A stretch of DNA of 64,000 bases, taken from contig JAGNIV010000005.1 of the NCBI GenBank assembly GCA_018001015.1, positions 106,547-170,546 of the forward strand. The letters are read 5' to 3'. This document shows positions 8,213 through 17,151 of the stretch, one piece after another. Below the pieces are notes generated by a model, which saw nothing but the letters and a program-made list of their open reading frames with translations, searched no databases and was not told the origin of the DNA. Position numbers and translations under genes: made by a program. Within the stretch, counting starts at the first letter, position 1. The number at the start of each line of letters is the position of its first letter. Source of the stretch: Phenylobacterium sp. GTDB taxonomy: Bacteria > Pseudomonadota > Alphaproteobacteria > Caulobacterales > Caulobacteraceae.

Positions 8213-8683
8213 CTAGATCACGATGCCGGGCGCCCGAGGCGCAGCCGGGGCCGCCCCGCCCTCGATCATGGTGATGGGCCGGGTGCCGATCTTGGCGCCG
8301 GTCTCCAGATCGACGGCGATCGGCACGACCTCCTTGCCGGTTTCCGCATCGATATAGCGGGTCAGATCACCGCCGCCGCGATGCTTGCTGCCCCAGGCGC
8401 CGAGTATGACGAGCACCGGTAGGAAATCGCGGCCGGCATTTGTCAGCACGTATTCGTCGCGGGGCGGCCGTTCAATATAGCGGCGTTTTTCCAGCAGCCC
8501 CTCATCGGTCAAGGCCGTGAGCCGGGCCGTGAGCATGGTCGGCGCGATCCCCAGGCTTTTGCGGAACTGATCAAACCGGGTCAGGCCCAGGTGCGCGTCC
8601 CGCAGGATCAGAACGCTCCAGGAATCCCCCACGCACAGCAGGCTGCGGGCGATGGGGCAGTGGGCGGCGAGGTCGTCTTTCAT
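8213..8683 (-). CDS. HxlR-family winged-helix transcriptional regulator
   Basis: A 156-residue regulator with the HxlR signature: CPIARSLLCVGDSWSVLILRD at the N-terminus with Cys9 and Cys17, then the wing LTARLTALTDEGLLEKRRY. HxlR proteins often use the N-terminal cysteine to sense quinones, aldehydes or disulfide stress. It is divergent from an SDR / hydrolase / MDR operon across 84 bases, so it is the obvious candidate regulator of that operon. The C-terminal 35 residues are a Pro/Ala-rich extension. Confidence 0.92.
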   Translation of the reverse strand: MKDDLAAHCPIARSLLCVGDSWSVLILRDAHLGLTRFDQFRKSLGIAPTMLTARLTALTDEGLLEKRRYIERPPRDEYVLTNAGRDFLPVLVILGAWGSKHRGGGDLTRYIDAETGKEVVPIAVDLETGAKIGTRPITMIEGGAAPAAPRAPGIVI

Positions 8684-8701
8684 GTCACTACTATTTTCAT
8701 A

Positions 8702-8730
8702 TTGACTGACTATCGTTTTGATATCATATG
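8702..8730 (+). promoter_or_regulatory. Candidate promoter/operator of the HxlR-controlled operon
   Basis: The divergent gap is unusually AT-rich for this genome. It holds TTGACT (8702-8707), 17 bases, then CATATG overlapping TATCAT, which fits a sigma70-type promoter for the SDR operon. The surrounding TTTCATATTGACTGACTATC could hold the HxlR operator. Assigned by eye only. Confidence 0.35.
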
Positions 8731-8767
8731 GGCTGCAGAGACGAACCGCAAGCGAGATGGAAAGACC

Positions 8768-9583
8768 ATGAGCGCCACATCACAACCCGTCGCCTTCATC
8801 ACCGGCGCGTCATCCGGCATCGGCCGCGCCAGCGCCCGTGCGCTGGTGAAGGCGGGGTATCGCGTGTTCGGCACCAGCCGCGGGGCGGCGCCGCACGAGG
8901 TGAACGACGGCGTCCGGATGATCGCCTGCGATGTCACCTCCGAGGCCTCGGTGGCGCAGGCCGTCGCCCTTGCCCATGCTGAGGCGGGGCGGATTGACCT
9001 GTTGGTCAACAATGCCGGCTACGCCCTTTCCGGGGCGGCGGAGGAAAGCTCCATCGGCCAGGTGCAGGCCATGTTTGACACCAACTTCCTCGGTGTTGTC
9101 CGGGTCACGAATGCCGTCCTGCCGATCATGCGGGCGCAGCGCGGGGGCCGGATCCTGAACATCGGCTCGGTCATCGGGCTGATACCGGGTCCTTTCGGCG
9201 CCTATTACGGGGCCAGCAAGCACGCGATCGAAGGCTATTCAGAGTCGCTCGATCACGAGGTGCGCCCGTTCGGCATCCGGGTCGCCGTGATCGAGCCCTG
9301 GGCCACGAAAACCTCCATCGAGGCCAACTCTCCGCAGGGTGACCGTCCGGTGGCGGCCTATGCCCAGACGCTGGCGCGATACCGCACGGCCTTTGACGCC
9401 GCGATGGCGACGGGGGACACCGCCGAGGATGTCGCCGCCACCGTTCTGGCGGCGGCGCGGGATCGGCGCCCCCGGCTGCGCTACCCCTCGGGCAAGGCCG
9501 CGAAGCAGACCGCCTTCGCCCGGCGGTTCCTGCCCAGGTCGGTGTTCGACCGGACCCTGCGCAAGCAGTTCAACATCGCCTGA
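8768..9583 (+). CDS. Short-chain dehydrogenase/reductase
   Basis: A 271-residue SDR with the cofactor motif GASSGIG near residues 13-19, NNAG near 82-85, and a catalytic IGSVIGLIPGPFGAYYGASK segment providing Ser, Tyr and Lys. The C-terminal extension resembles SDR proteins that act on hydrophobic ketones or aldehydes. The open frame begins upstream at 8591, inside the regulator gene region, but the ATG at 8768 gives the normal N-terminus. First gene of a probable three-gene operon. Confidence 0.92.
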   Translation: MSATSQPVAFITGASSGIGRASARALVKAGYRVFGTSRGAAPHEVNDGVRMIACDVTSEASVAQAVALAHAEAGRIDLLVNNAGYALSGAAEESSIGQVQAMFDTNFLGVVRVTNAVLPIMRAQRGGRILNIGSVIGLIPGPFGAYYGASKHAIEGYSESLDHEVRPFGIRVAVIEPWATKTSIEANSPQGDRPVAAYAQTLARYRTAFDAAMATGDTAEDVAATVLAAARDRRPRLRYPSGKAAKQTAFARRFLPRSVFDRTLRKQFNIA

Positions 9584-9643
9584 AACAACATCGGCCCTTC
9601 TCGGGCGGAACCCAACCCAAGAACAAGAACAGGGACGATCGCC

Positions 9644-10507
9644 GTGACCCGAAGTCATGAACCGTCGAACACCGCGACCCGCTATACCGACGCCGCGAAC
9701 CGCTCCATCGCCGTGGGTGGAACCCGCTTCGCCTATCGTGAGATGGGCCCCCGTGGCGGCGTGCCCCTGGTGATGCTGAACCATTGGGGAGCGGTGCTGG
9801 ACAATTTCGACCCCCGGATCATGGATGGCCTGGCAGGCCGGCATCACGTGATCGCGCTCGACTATCGCGGGATCGGCGGTTCGGAGGGCTTGGCCCCCCT
9901 GACGGTTGACGAAATGGCCCGCGATGCGATTGCGACGATCCGGGCGATGGGGTTCAGCCAGGTCGACCTGATGGGCTTTTCGCTCGGCGGGATGGTGGCG
10001 CAGGACGTCACGCTGAAAGCCCCCGACCTGGTGCGCAAGCTGATCCTGACGGGCGCCGGGCCGGCCGGCGGGATGGGGATTTCCGAGGTGGGCCGGGTGT
10101 CCTGGCCGCTGATCCTCAAGGGCCTGCTGACGTTTCGTGACCCCAAGACCTACCTGTTCTTCACCTCGACCGCCAATGGACGCGCCGCCGCCAAGGCCTT
10201 TCTGAACCGGCTGCAAGAGCGCAAGTCCGGACGAGACAAGGCGCCGACCCCGCGCGCCTTTCTGCGTCAGCTGGCGGCGATCCAGGCCTGGGGACGTCAG
10301 GCGCCGCAGGATCTCGGCCGCATCGGCATTCCGGTTCTGGTGGCCAATGGCGACAACGACATCATGGTTCCCACCCCCAACAGCCACGACATGGCCCGCC
10401 GCATCCCGGGGGCGGACCTGGTGATCTACAGCGACGCCGGTCACGGCGGCATCTTCCAGCACCACGCGCAGTTCGTGCCCAAGGTCCTGGCGTTTCTCGC
10501 CGCCTGA
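9644..10507 (+). CDS. Alpha/beta hydrolase
   Basis: A 287-residue alpha/beta hydrolase. It has an oxyanion region (VMLNHWGAVLDNFDP), the nucleophile elbow GFSLGGMVAQ (Ser about 119), an acid in ANGDNDIMVP and the catalytic histidine in SDAGHGGIFQHH. Related proteins include chloroperoxidase- or esterase-like enzymes. Start is GTG at 9644 after an AGGGACGA site. It sits 60 bases after the SDR and 31 before the MDR, suggesting one transcript. Confidence 0.88.
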   Translation: MTRSHEPSNTATRYTDAANRSIAVGGTRFAYREMGPRGGVPLVMLNHWGAVLDNFDPRIMDGLAGRHHVIALDYRGIGGSEGLAPLTVDEMARDAIATIRAMGFSQVDLMGFSLGGMVAQDVTLKAPDLVRKLILTGAGPAGGMGISEVGRVSWPLILKGLLTFRDPKTYLFFTSTANGRAAAKAFLNRLQERKSGRDKAPTPRAFLRQLAAIQAWGRQAPQDLGRIGIPVLVANGDNDIMVPTPNSHDMARRIPGADLVIYSDAGHGGIFQHHAQFVPKVLAFLAA

Positions 10508-10538
10508 AGTCTCGCGTCCTGCGCTTCGGAGAAAGCAC

Positions 10539-11540
10539 ATGAAAGCCTTCGTTCTCGACAAATACGCGAAAGGCGCCGCATTGCGCCTGACCGATGTTCC
10601 GGAACCTCAACTGCGTGAGGATGAGGTCCTGGTGGCTGTCCACGCCGCCGGCGTGAACCTGCTCGACGTCAAGATCCGCGACGGCGAGTTCAAGCCGATC
10701 CTGCCGTACAAGACGCCGCTGGTCCTCGGCCACGATCTGGCCGGAACCGTGGTGCGCACCGGGCCGAAGGCAAGTCGATATCGGGTGGGCGATGAGGTCT
10801 ATTCCCGCGCCGACGACTTTCGTATCGGCGCCTTCGCGCAGGTCATCGCGGTCCGGGAAAGCTCCCTGGCCCTCAAACCCAAGTCGCTGAACATGGAAGA
10901 GGCGGCGTCGCTCCCGCTGGTCGCCCTGACCGCGTGGCAGGCGCTGGTGGAACGGGGACAGCTGCGCGCCGGTCAGAAGGTGTTCATTCAGGCGGGCTCC
11001 GGCGGGGTCGGAACCATCGCCATCCAACTGGCCAAGCATATCGGGGCCTATGTCGCCACCACGGCCAGCGGACACAACGCCGAATGGCTCAAGGCGCTGG
11101 GGGCGGATCTGGTGATCGACTACCGGACGCAGGACTTTGAAGCGGTGCTGCATGACTACGACCTGGTGCTCCACAGCCAGGATGCGAAGGCGCTGGAAAA
11201 GTCGCTGAATATCCTGCGGCGCGGCGGCAAGCTGGTTTCGATCACCGGTCCCGTGACCCCTGCCTTCGCCGCGGAAATCGGGGCGCCCTGGTTTCTGAGG
11301 CCGGTCCTCTGGGCCTTGTCCCGGGGCGCCTTGAAGAAGGCGCGGCGGCGCGGGGTGGCGTTCGACTTCCTGTTCATGAAGGCGCACGGGCCGCAGCTGG
11401 AACAGATCACAGCCCTGATCGAGGCGGGCCATATCCGCCCGGTCATCGACCGCGTCTACCCCTTCGCGGAAACCAACGCCGCCATCGCCCACGTCGAAGC
11501 CGGACATGCCAAGGGCAAGGTCGTCATCAAGATCAAGTAG
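10539..11540 (+). CDS. NAD(P)-dependent MDR-family quinone/enone oxidoreductase
   Basis: A 333-residue medium-chain dehydrogenase of the zinc-free quinone-oxidoreductase type. It has a GroES-like N-terminal domain (LGHDLAGTVVRTG, VGDEVYSR) and a Rossmann domain with QAGSGGVGTIAIQLAK (about residues 149-164). The C-terminus (VYPFAETNAAIAHVEAGHAK, then GKVVIKI) is typical. It probably reduces quinones or alpha,beta-unsaturated carbonyls. Last gene of the HxlR-linked operon; an AGAAAG site precedes the ATG. The substrate is not determinable from sequence. Confidence 0.9.
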   Translation: MKAFVLDKYAKGAALRLTDVPEPQLREDEVLVAVHAAGVNLLDVKIRDGEFKPILPYKTPLVLGHDLAGTVVRTGPKASRYRVGDEVYSRADDFRIGAFAQVIAVRESSLALKPKSLNMEEAASLPLVALTAWQALVERGQLRAGQKVFIQAGSGGVGTIAIQLAKHIGAYVATTASGHNAEWLKALGADLVIDYRTQDFEAVLHDYDLVLHSQDAKALEKSLNILRRGGKLVSITGPVTPAFAAEIGAPWFLRPVLWALSRGALKKARRRGVAFDFLFMKAHGPQLEQITALIEAGHIRPVIDRVYPFAETNAAIAHVEAGHAKGKVVIKIK

Positions 11541-11587
11541 GGCCGGCAGGGGCGGCTTTCTCGACCTCGGCCGTGTAGTCTCCTGTC

Positions 11588-12349
11588 ATGGCCGGGATCA
11601 TCGAGGAACGTCGCGAGGAGGCTGAGCGGCTGCGGGGCTATTTCGAGGTTCAGCTGCGGTTTGCGCAGACGATCGCGGCGCGGACCTCCCGCCCCCTGGC
11701 CGAGACGCTGCTGGAGGTCACCAACCTGCACCGGCGGTTTGGCCTGGGCCGGGCCGCACCGGGAGCGCCGTCGGAGGGGTGGATGCGCTATGCCGCGGGC
11801 CTGGCGCGGTGCGCGTCGGACGCTGAGCGGCTGGCCTGGACGGTGGAGGTTTTCGCCGCCGCCCCGGCAGAGCCCAGCGGGGCGCTGCGGTTCGGCTGCT
11901 TCAGCTACGAGCTGCAGGACGAGGGCCGGGTGGTGCGTATCCACTTCAGCAACCGCGACAGCGGCGAAGACCTGGGGCCGCTCGCCCGCGCCAAGGTCGA
12001 CCGGCGGATTTCGGAGCTGCGGGAGATGTTTCGCCACGTCCGGGAGCACCACGGGCAGGCCCGGACGGTGCGGGGCGGGTCATGGCTCTATAACCTGGAG
12101 GCCTACCGCCGGCTGTTCCCGCCGGACTATGCGGCGTCGGTCTTTGAGCCCGAGCGGGTGCGGCTGGACGGAACCTCCAGCTGGGGCCAACTGCTGGACT
12201 TCCGAGGGGCGGTGAAGCCCGCGGTGGCGCGGACCCTGCTCGACAACATCGGCCAAGGGGACGCCGCCGCGCCCTGGAGGGCGTTCCCGCTGCGGGCCCT
12301 GGGGGCGGAGAGCCCGATCGCGTCCTTTCATCGGCTCTACGGTGGCTGA
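11588..12349 (+). CDS. Conserved hypothetical protein, cytoplasmic
   Basis: A 253-residue protein rich in Arg and Glu with no signal peptide or membrane segment. The start region (IIEERREEAERLRGYFEVQL) is helical and charged. The middle contains RIHFSNRDSGEDLGPLARA, and the end has FPLRALGAESPIASFHRLYGG. I do not recognise the family. It stands alone downstream of the MDR gene and converges on the HWE kinase gene. Codon use matches its neighbours, so it is very likely a real gene. Confidence 0.7.
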   Translation: MAGIIEERREEAERLRGYFEVQLRFAQTIAARTSRPLAETLLEVTNLHRRFGLGRAAPGAPSEGWMRYAAGLARCASDAERLAWTVEVFAAAPAEPSGALRFGCFSYELQDEGRVVRIHFSNRDSGEDLGPLARAKVDRRISELREMFRHVREHHGQARTVRGGSWLYNLEAYRRLFPPDYAASVFEPERVRLDGTSSWGQLLDFRGAVKPAVARTLLDNIGQGDAAAPWRAFPLRALGAESPIASFHRLYGG

Positions 12350-12407
12350 CATCGCCACCGAGCCGGCGCGCGCGCCGGCGGCCCGTCGCCAGGACCGGTC
12401 TCGCGCG

Positions 12408-13418
12408 TCAGGTTGCAAGGCGAGCGGGATCGACCTTCAGGGTGACGATCAGGCCGGCTTCATGCCAATCGTAGGTGATCGCGCCGCGCAGGTGCCCGCT
12501 GACGCTGCGCTCTATCAGCCGGCTTCCGTATCCCTTGGGTTCCGCAGGCGCCTTGACCAGGGGACCGCCGGTCTCCGTCCAGACGATCGTGACCGCTTCG
12601 TTGTGGGCCGAGCAGGAGACGTCCAGCATGCCGGTGTCGACCGACAGCGCGCCATACTTCAAGGAGTTGGTCGCCAGTTCGTGGACGATCAGGGCGACGA
12701 TCGTCGTCGCCGACTCGCCGACGCTCATGCGCGGCACCGAGACCCGGATGCGGCCGCTGAACGCGCCCAGATCGTCGTAGGGCGCCAGCAGGACGGTCAG
12801 CAGGTCTCCGAGCAGGGCGGAGGGGGCTTCGGTCTGGCCGGCCACCGGACGAACCAGATCGTGCGCGCGGCCGAGCGCCGTCAACCGGAGCGTCAGCTCA
12901 CGGGCCATGTCTTCGACCGTCTTGGTGGAGCGGGAGGTGATGGCCGTCAGGCCCGAGGCGATGGCCAGGAGGTTCTTGACCCGGTGGCTCATCTCGCCGG
13001 CCAGGAGCTCACGGCCCTCCTCGGCCTGCTTTCGTCCGGTGACGTCGATGAAAATGCCGAACATGATGCGCTGAACCATGCGGGCGTCATCGCCCTGGCC
13101 ACGCGCAGAGATCCACTTGAGCTCGTCGCCGATCATGATCCGGAAATCGATTTCATAGGCGCCCGTGATCCCTCGGGTCGCGTTGAAGGCCGCACGGACC
13201 CGATCACGATCAGCGGGATGAATGTGCGCCGAGAGATCCTCGAAGGTGACGTCTCGGCCGCGCGGGACGCCCCAGAGGTCGTAGGAGTGATCGTCCATGG
13301 CCAGGGCGTCGGTGTCGACATTCCACGACCACAGGGTGACCCCGGCCGATTCGATGGCGCGCACCAGGTTCTTGGGTTCCCAGAGGAGGGGCTTCAGGTT
13401 CTCGGGTGTCGTTGGCAT
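12408..13418 (-). CDS. PAS-containing HWE-family sensor histidine kinase
   Basis: A 336-residue soluble kinase with one PAS domain at about residues 19-130 (with a PAC-type DVTGRKQAE end). The phospho-acceptor is in GEMSHRVKNLLAI (His145), and an HWE-type ATPase domain follows. The HWE hallmarks are visible: the H-box, HELATNSLKYGAL (N-box), the WxE motif in IVWTETGGP, and GYGSRLIERSV. Such alphaproteobacterial kinases often serve the general stress response or light/redox sensing. No membrane segment. No response regulator gene is adjacent, so the partner is elsewhere. Confidence 0.93.
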   Translation of the reverse strand: MPTTPENLKPLLWEPKNLVRAIESAGVTLWSWNVDTDALAMDDHSYDLWGVPRGRDVTFEDLSAHIHPADRDRVRAAFNATRGITGAYEIDFRIMIGDELKWISARGQGDDARMVQRIMFGIFIDVTGRKQAEEGRELLAGEMSHRVKNLLAIASGLTAITSRSTKTVEDMARELTLRLTALGRAHDLVRPVAGQTEAPSALLGDLLTVLLAPYDDLGAFSGRIRVSVPRMSVGESATTIVALIVHELATNSLKYGALSVDTGMLDVSCSAHNEAVTIVWTETGGPLVKAPAEPKGYGSRLIERSVSGHLRGAITYDWHEAGLIVTLKVDPARLAT

Positions 13419-13505
13419 GAGGACTCCTACGATGCTGAGTCGGCACGTGACTAGAGCCGGATGGCTGCTCTCGAAGCCTCAATCCGGTTCCATGACTTTG
13501 AAATC

Positions 13506-13554
13506 AGATCACGATTCAACGCTCAGGCGATTCCGTCCAAGCGCATCGTGATCT
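13506..13554. repeat. Inverted repeat AGATCACGAT...ATCGTGATCT
   Basis: Perfect 10-base arms at 13506-13515 and 13545-13554 separated by 29 bases. The surrounding sequence (ATCCGGTTCC, TGAAATCAGATCACG) resembles intergenic repeats I recall from alphaproteobacteria. The 265-base gap between the HWE kinase and the FAD oxidoreductase holds no gene that I can support. Confidence 0.55.
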
Positions 13555-13683
13555 AGGCGCGTTCTCCACGGCTCTGTAGTTCAGCTTTGATGAACGGCGT
13601 CTGTCAGGCTGTGGCGGCGCCAGGGTTTGTTTCCGCCGATAGCACAGGTGCGCGCGCTGGCGGGAGCGGCTAGAGAACCGGCC

Positions 13684-15300
13684 ATGTTGCGGATCTCCGA
13701 ACTCAAGCTGCCTCTCGACCATCCGCCCGAGGCCCTGCCGGTCGCCATCGCCGCGCGGCTGGGGGTGGGCGCGGGCGACCTGTTGTCCTGGTCGGTCTGG
13801 AAGCGGGCGCACGACGCCCGCAAGAAGGCGGCGATCCTCAAGGTCTACATCGTCGATGTTGAGGTCGCCGACGAGGCCGCCGTGGTGGCGCGGCGCGCGG
13901 GCGACCCGCATCTGCGGCCGACGCCCGACACCGCCTATCGCCTTGTGGCGCGCGCGCCGGCGGACGCGCCGAGGCCGGTGGTGATCGGGGCCGGGCCCTG
14001 CGGCCTGTTCGCGGGGTTGATCCTGGCGGAGATGGGATTCGCGCCCATCATCATCGATCGCGGCAAGGCCGTCCGGGAACGGACGAAAGACACCTGGGGC
14101 CTGTGGCGGCGGGGCGAACTGGACCCGGAATCCAACGTCCAGTTCGGCGAGGGCGGGGCCGGCACCTTTTCCGACGGCAAGCTCTACAGCCAGGTGAAGG
14201 ACCCGCGCCACCTGGGCCGCAAGGTGCTGACCGAGTTCGTGGCGGCCGGGGCGCCGCCGGAGATCCTCACCGAGGCGCACCCGCATATCGGCACCTTCCG
14301 CCTGGTGACCATGGTGGAGGCCCTACGCGCCAAGATCGAGGCCCTGGGGGGCGAGTACCGGTTCGGCCATCAGGTGACGGATGTCGAGGTCGAGGCCGGG
14401 CGGCTGCGCGGCCTGCACCTGAAGGATGGGACGTTCCTGCAGACCGACCATGTGGTGCTGGCGGTCGGGCATTCCTCTCGCGACACCTTCCGGGCGCTGC
14501 ACGCGCGCGGCGTCCACATCGAGGCCAAGCCGTTCTCCATCGGCTTCCGCATCGAGCATCCGCAATCCTGGATCGACAAGGCGATGTTCGGGCCCTGCGC
14601 CGGGCATCCTGACCTGGGGGCGGCGTCCTATTCGCTGTCGCACCACTGCGCCAATGGCCGCACGGTCTACAGTTTCTGCATGTGTCCGGGCGGGACGGTG
14701 GTGGCGGCGACCTCCGAACCCGGCCGCGTGGTGACCAACGGCATGAGCCAGTATTCGCGCAACGAGCGGAACGCCAATTCCGGCTTCGTGGTGGGGATCG
14801 ATCCCGCCGACTATGGCGGCGGCCACCCCCTGGCCGGCATCGCCCTGCAGGACGAGCTGGAGCGCGCGGCCTTCGTGGCCGGCGGCGGCGGCTATCACGC
14901 ACCGGGGCAAAGGGTGGGTGACTTCCTGGCCGGACGGGCGTCGAGCGACCTGGGCAGCGTGGTCCCCAGCTACAGGCCCGGCGTGCGGCCCACCGACCTG
15001 GCGGCCCTGATGCCGGATTATGTGACGGCGGCGATGCGCGAGGCCCTGCCGGTCTTCGGCCGCAAGATCGCGCGCTACGACGATCCCGACGCCCTGCTGA
15101 CCGGGGTGGAGACGCGGACCTCGTCGCCGATCCGCATCACCCGCGGGGCTGATTTCCAGAGCCTGAACCTGGCGGGCCTGTTCCCGGCCGGCGAGGGTGC
15201 GGGCTATGCGGGCGGCATCCTCTCGGCCGCCATCGACGGCATCAAGGTGGCCGAGGCCGTGGCGCGGGCGATGGTGGGGGCGAAGGCCGTCGCGCCCTAA
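13684..15300 (+). CDS. NAD(P)/FAD-dependent oxidoreductase (uncharacterised FAD-dependent dehydrogenase type)
   Basis: A 538-residue flavoprotein of the uncharacterised FAD-dependent dehydrogenase group. A 90-residue N-terminal domain (DAYxL-like, KRAHDARKKAAILKVYIVDV) precedes the dinucleotide fold VVIGAGPCGLFAG (GxGxxG 102-107). GGAGTFSDGKL, a NAD-type AVGHSSRDTF, and a C-terminal FPAGEGAGYAGGILSAAIDG FAD motif follow. The frame is open from 13627, but the ATG at 13684 gives the usual start MLRISELKLPLDH. The substrate is unknown. It ends overlapping the RTX gene tail-to-tail. Confidence 0.92.
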   Translation: MLRISELKLPLDHPPEALPVAIAARLGVGAGDLLSWSVWKRAHDARKKAAILKVYIVDVEVADEAAVVARRAGDPHLRPTPDTAYRLVARAPADAPRPVVIGAGPCGLFAGLILAEMGFAPIIIDRGKAVRERTKDTWGLWRRGELDPESNVQFGEGGAGTFSDGKLYSQVKDPRHLGRKVLTEFVAAGAPPEILTEAHPHIGTFRLVTMVEALRAKIEALGGEYRFGHQVTDVEVEAGRLRGLHLKDGTFLQTDHVVLAVGHSSRDTFRALHARGVHIEAKPFSIGFRIEHPQSWIDKAMFGPCAGHPDLGAASYSLSHHCANGRTVYSFCMCPGGTVVAATSEPGRVVTNGMSQYSRNERNANSGFVVGIDPADYGGGHPLAGIALQDELERAAFVAGGGGYHAPGQRVGDFLAGRASSDLGSVVPSYRPGVRPTDLAALMPDYVTAAMREALPVFGRKIARYDDPDALLTGVETRTSSPIRITRGADFQSLNLAGLFPAGEGAGYAGGILSAAIDGIKVAEAVARAMVGAKAVAP

Positions 15301-16643
15301 CCCAGGAAGTCGCCGGGCGGCGGCAGGTGGGCGACGCCGGTGACGGCGATGTCGGCCGGCTCGGCGGGGGCCGGGTGAAGATCGGGGCGCGCGCCGCCGC
15401 CGGTCAGATGGCTGAGCAGGCCCGCGACGCCCGTGCCCGCCACCATCAGGAAGCCGTCGCCCTGGTTGTCGCCGTCGACGTCGACCTCGATCCGGAAGCC
15501 GGGCGTGACCGGCGGCGGGTTGCGGCCGGTGAAGGTGAAGCCGCGCAGGCCGCTGAGCACGTCGTCCTGGGCCGTGGCATTGATGACATTGATCCTGTGG
15601 CCATCGGCGCGGGTCAGCCGGTCGCCGAAGGTGAAGTCCAGGATCACCCCCAGCGCGTGCTGGGACGGGGGTGTGGTCTCGGGCGCGGTGTCTCCTGAAA
15701 GCTCGATGACGAAGGTGTCGTCCCCCGATCCGCCGATGGCCACCACCTGGGCGCCCAGGTGGAGCTGGTCGTCGCCGGCTCCGCCCTCCAGCAGGTCGAC
15801 CTGGCCCGAGCCCGCGCCGCCCCCCGCGAGGGTGTCGTCGCCTGCGCCGCCCACCAGGTGGTCGGCCCCGCCGCCGCCGTCGAGGCTGTCGTCTCCCGAT
15901 CCGCCCACCAGCTCGTCGTTTCCATCTCCGCCCTGAAGGGTCTCCTGGGCGGCGGCCTGCGCCACCAAGGTCGGGTCGGCGGCCGCGGTGGCCTCTGAGC
16001 CGGTGGGGATGTCGGTCGGCTTGATCTCGTCCTGGGGCGCCTCGGCCCTGGGGGCGTCTTGCGTGGCGGTGACGGCGGCCGCGTCGCTGGGGGCGGCGCC
16101 GTCAGCGGGGGCGGCCAGGCGCTCGAAGCGCTGGTGCTCCTCGGCGCCGGCGGAGGGCGCGGCCAGGGTCGCGGCGACCGCGAAGGCGGCCAGCACTTCA
16201 GCCGGCGAGTCCTGTTGGCCCCCGTCCGGCGCATCGTGGGCCTGGGCGGTCATGTCGAAGAAGGCGGCGGCCACCACCAGGGCGACGAAGGTCTGGGCCT
16301 GACGGGCGGCCAAGGGCACCACGACCTCGCCCTGGCCGTCGCGCCAGTCGGCGCCCAGCAGGCGGTCCACGGCGGTCCAGAGGGTGTCGTCCTCCTCCAC
16401 CACGTCGGCGGCGGCGTCATGGATGACGAACTGGCCGTTGATGCGGGCGACGTGGACCAGGACCTCGTCGTTCTCGTCGGTGATCACGCACCAGGGGTCC
16501 CCGGCGTCGGTCGCCCCGTAGACCACCCGCACATGGATGCCGTCCGCCGCCAGCCGGTCGGCCAGCTCCGACAGCCGCGCGCGCTCACCGGCGGACCAGC
16601 CCCCGGAGTCGGGGCGAGGCGTGAATGGGACGACGTTGCTCAT
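15297..16643 (-). CDS. RTX-type calcium-binding repeat protein
   Basis: A 448-residue acidic protein. The N-terminal 110 residues form a compact domain (RLSELADRLAADGIHVRVVY; WCVITDENDEVLVHVARING; FVIHDAAADV). A hydrophobic stretch lies near 113-131, followed by an Ala/Pro-rich linker. RTX nonapeptides occur at about 237-312 (GGDGNDELVGGSGDDSL; GGAGDDTLAGG; GGSGDDTFVI). The C-terminal domain has FTFGDRL and DVDGDNQGDGF. There is no Sec signal; type I secretion is the usual route for RTX proteins, but no transporter is nearby. A small XRE gene lies 17 bases upstream on the same strand. Confidence 0.85.
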   Translation of the reverse strand: MSNVVPFTPRPDSGGWSAGERARLSELADRLAADGIHVRVVYGATDAGDPWCVITDENDEVLVHVARINGQFVIHDAAADVVEEDDTLWTAVDRLLGADWRDGQGEVVVPLAARQAQTFVALVVAAAFFDMTAQAHDAPDGGQQDSPAEVLAAFAVAATLAAPSAGAEEHQRFERLAAPADGAAPSDAAAVTATQDAPRAEAPQDEIKPTDIPTGSEATAAADPTLVAQAAAQETLQGGDGNDELVGGSGDDSLDGGGGADHLVGGAGDDTLAGGGAGSGQVDLLEGGAGDDQLHLGAQVVAIGGSGDDTFVIELSGDTAPETTPPSQHALGVILDFTFGDRLTRADGHRINVINATAQDDVLSGLRGFTFTGRNPPPVTPGFRIEVDVDGDNQGDGFLMVAGTGVAGLLSHLTGGGARPDLHPAPAEPADIAVTGVAHLPPPGDFLG

Positions 16644-16660
16644 GGGACCCGGGCGACCCT

Positions 16661-17002
16661 TCAGGTCCCGAAGGCGCGGGGCGCGTCGGGCAAGATCTGG
16701 GCGGCGTCCCCGAACAGCAGGCGGTTCAGCTCAGGCTCGTAGTAGGCCAGCAGGGTGCGGGCGAAGTGGGCGGGCTCAAGGCCGACCGCGAGGGCCCAGG
16801 CGCCCTGCATCTCGATGGGGACGCGGCCCAGGCCGCTCTCCACCTGCGAGACGAAGGTGTAGTAGCGCATGCCCACCCGCTCGGCCAACTGCGCCTGGGT
16901 CAGGCCCGCGGCCTCGCGTCCGGCCTTCAGCCAGCGTCCGGCTTCCTGGCGCAGGGCCTTGGTGGCCGCCGCGCGGACCGGATCAACCGCGGGTCTCGGC
17001 AT
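16661..17002 (-). CDS. Small XRE-family helix-turn-helix regulator
   Basis: A 113-residue protein with an XRE-type DNA-binding domain at about residues 24-65 (REAAGLTQAQLAERVGMRYY, then VSQVESGLGRVP). The C-terminus LLAYYEPELNRLLFGD may mediate dimerisation. It lies 17 bases upstream of the RTX gene and is divergent from the large autotransporter, so it is well placed to control both surface-protein genes. That is an inference from position. Confidence 0.88.
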   Translation of the reverse strand: MPRPAVDPVRAAATKALRQEAGRWLKAGREAAGLTQAQLAERVGMRYYTFVSQVESGLGRVPIEMQGAWALAVGLEPAHFARTLLAYYEPELNRLLFGDAAQILPDAPRAFGT

Positions 17003-17151
17003 CGGATCTCAACTCCTGGGTCAAGCCATCTTGCGGCCGCAATCGGGCCGGTATAAAGTAATTACGCAACACGTTCATACGCGACGCATAACGCCTCGTC
17101 GCTGACTATAGACACCGCCCGCCTTCTCGTCCTCATCTTTTCGGAAATCTC

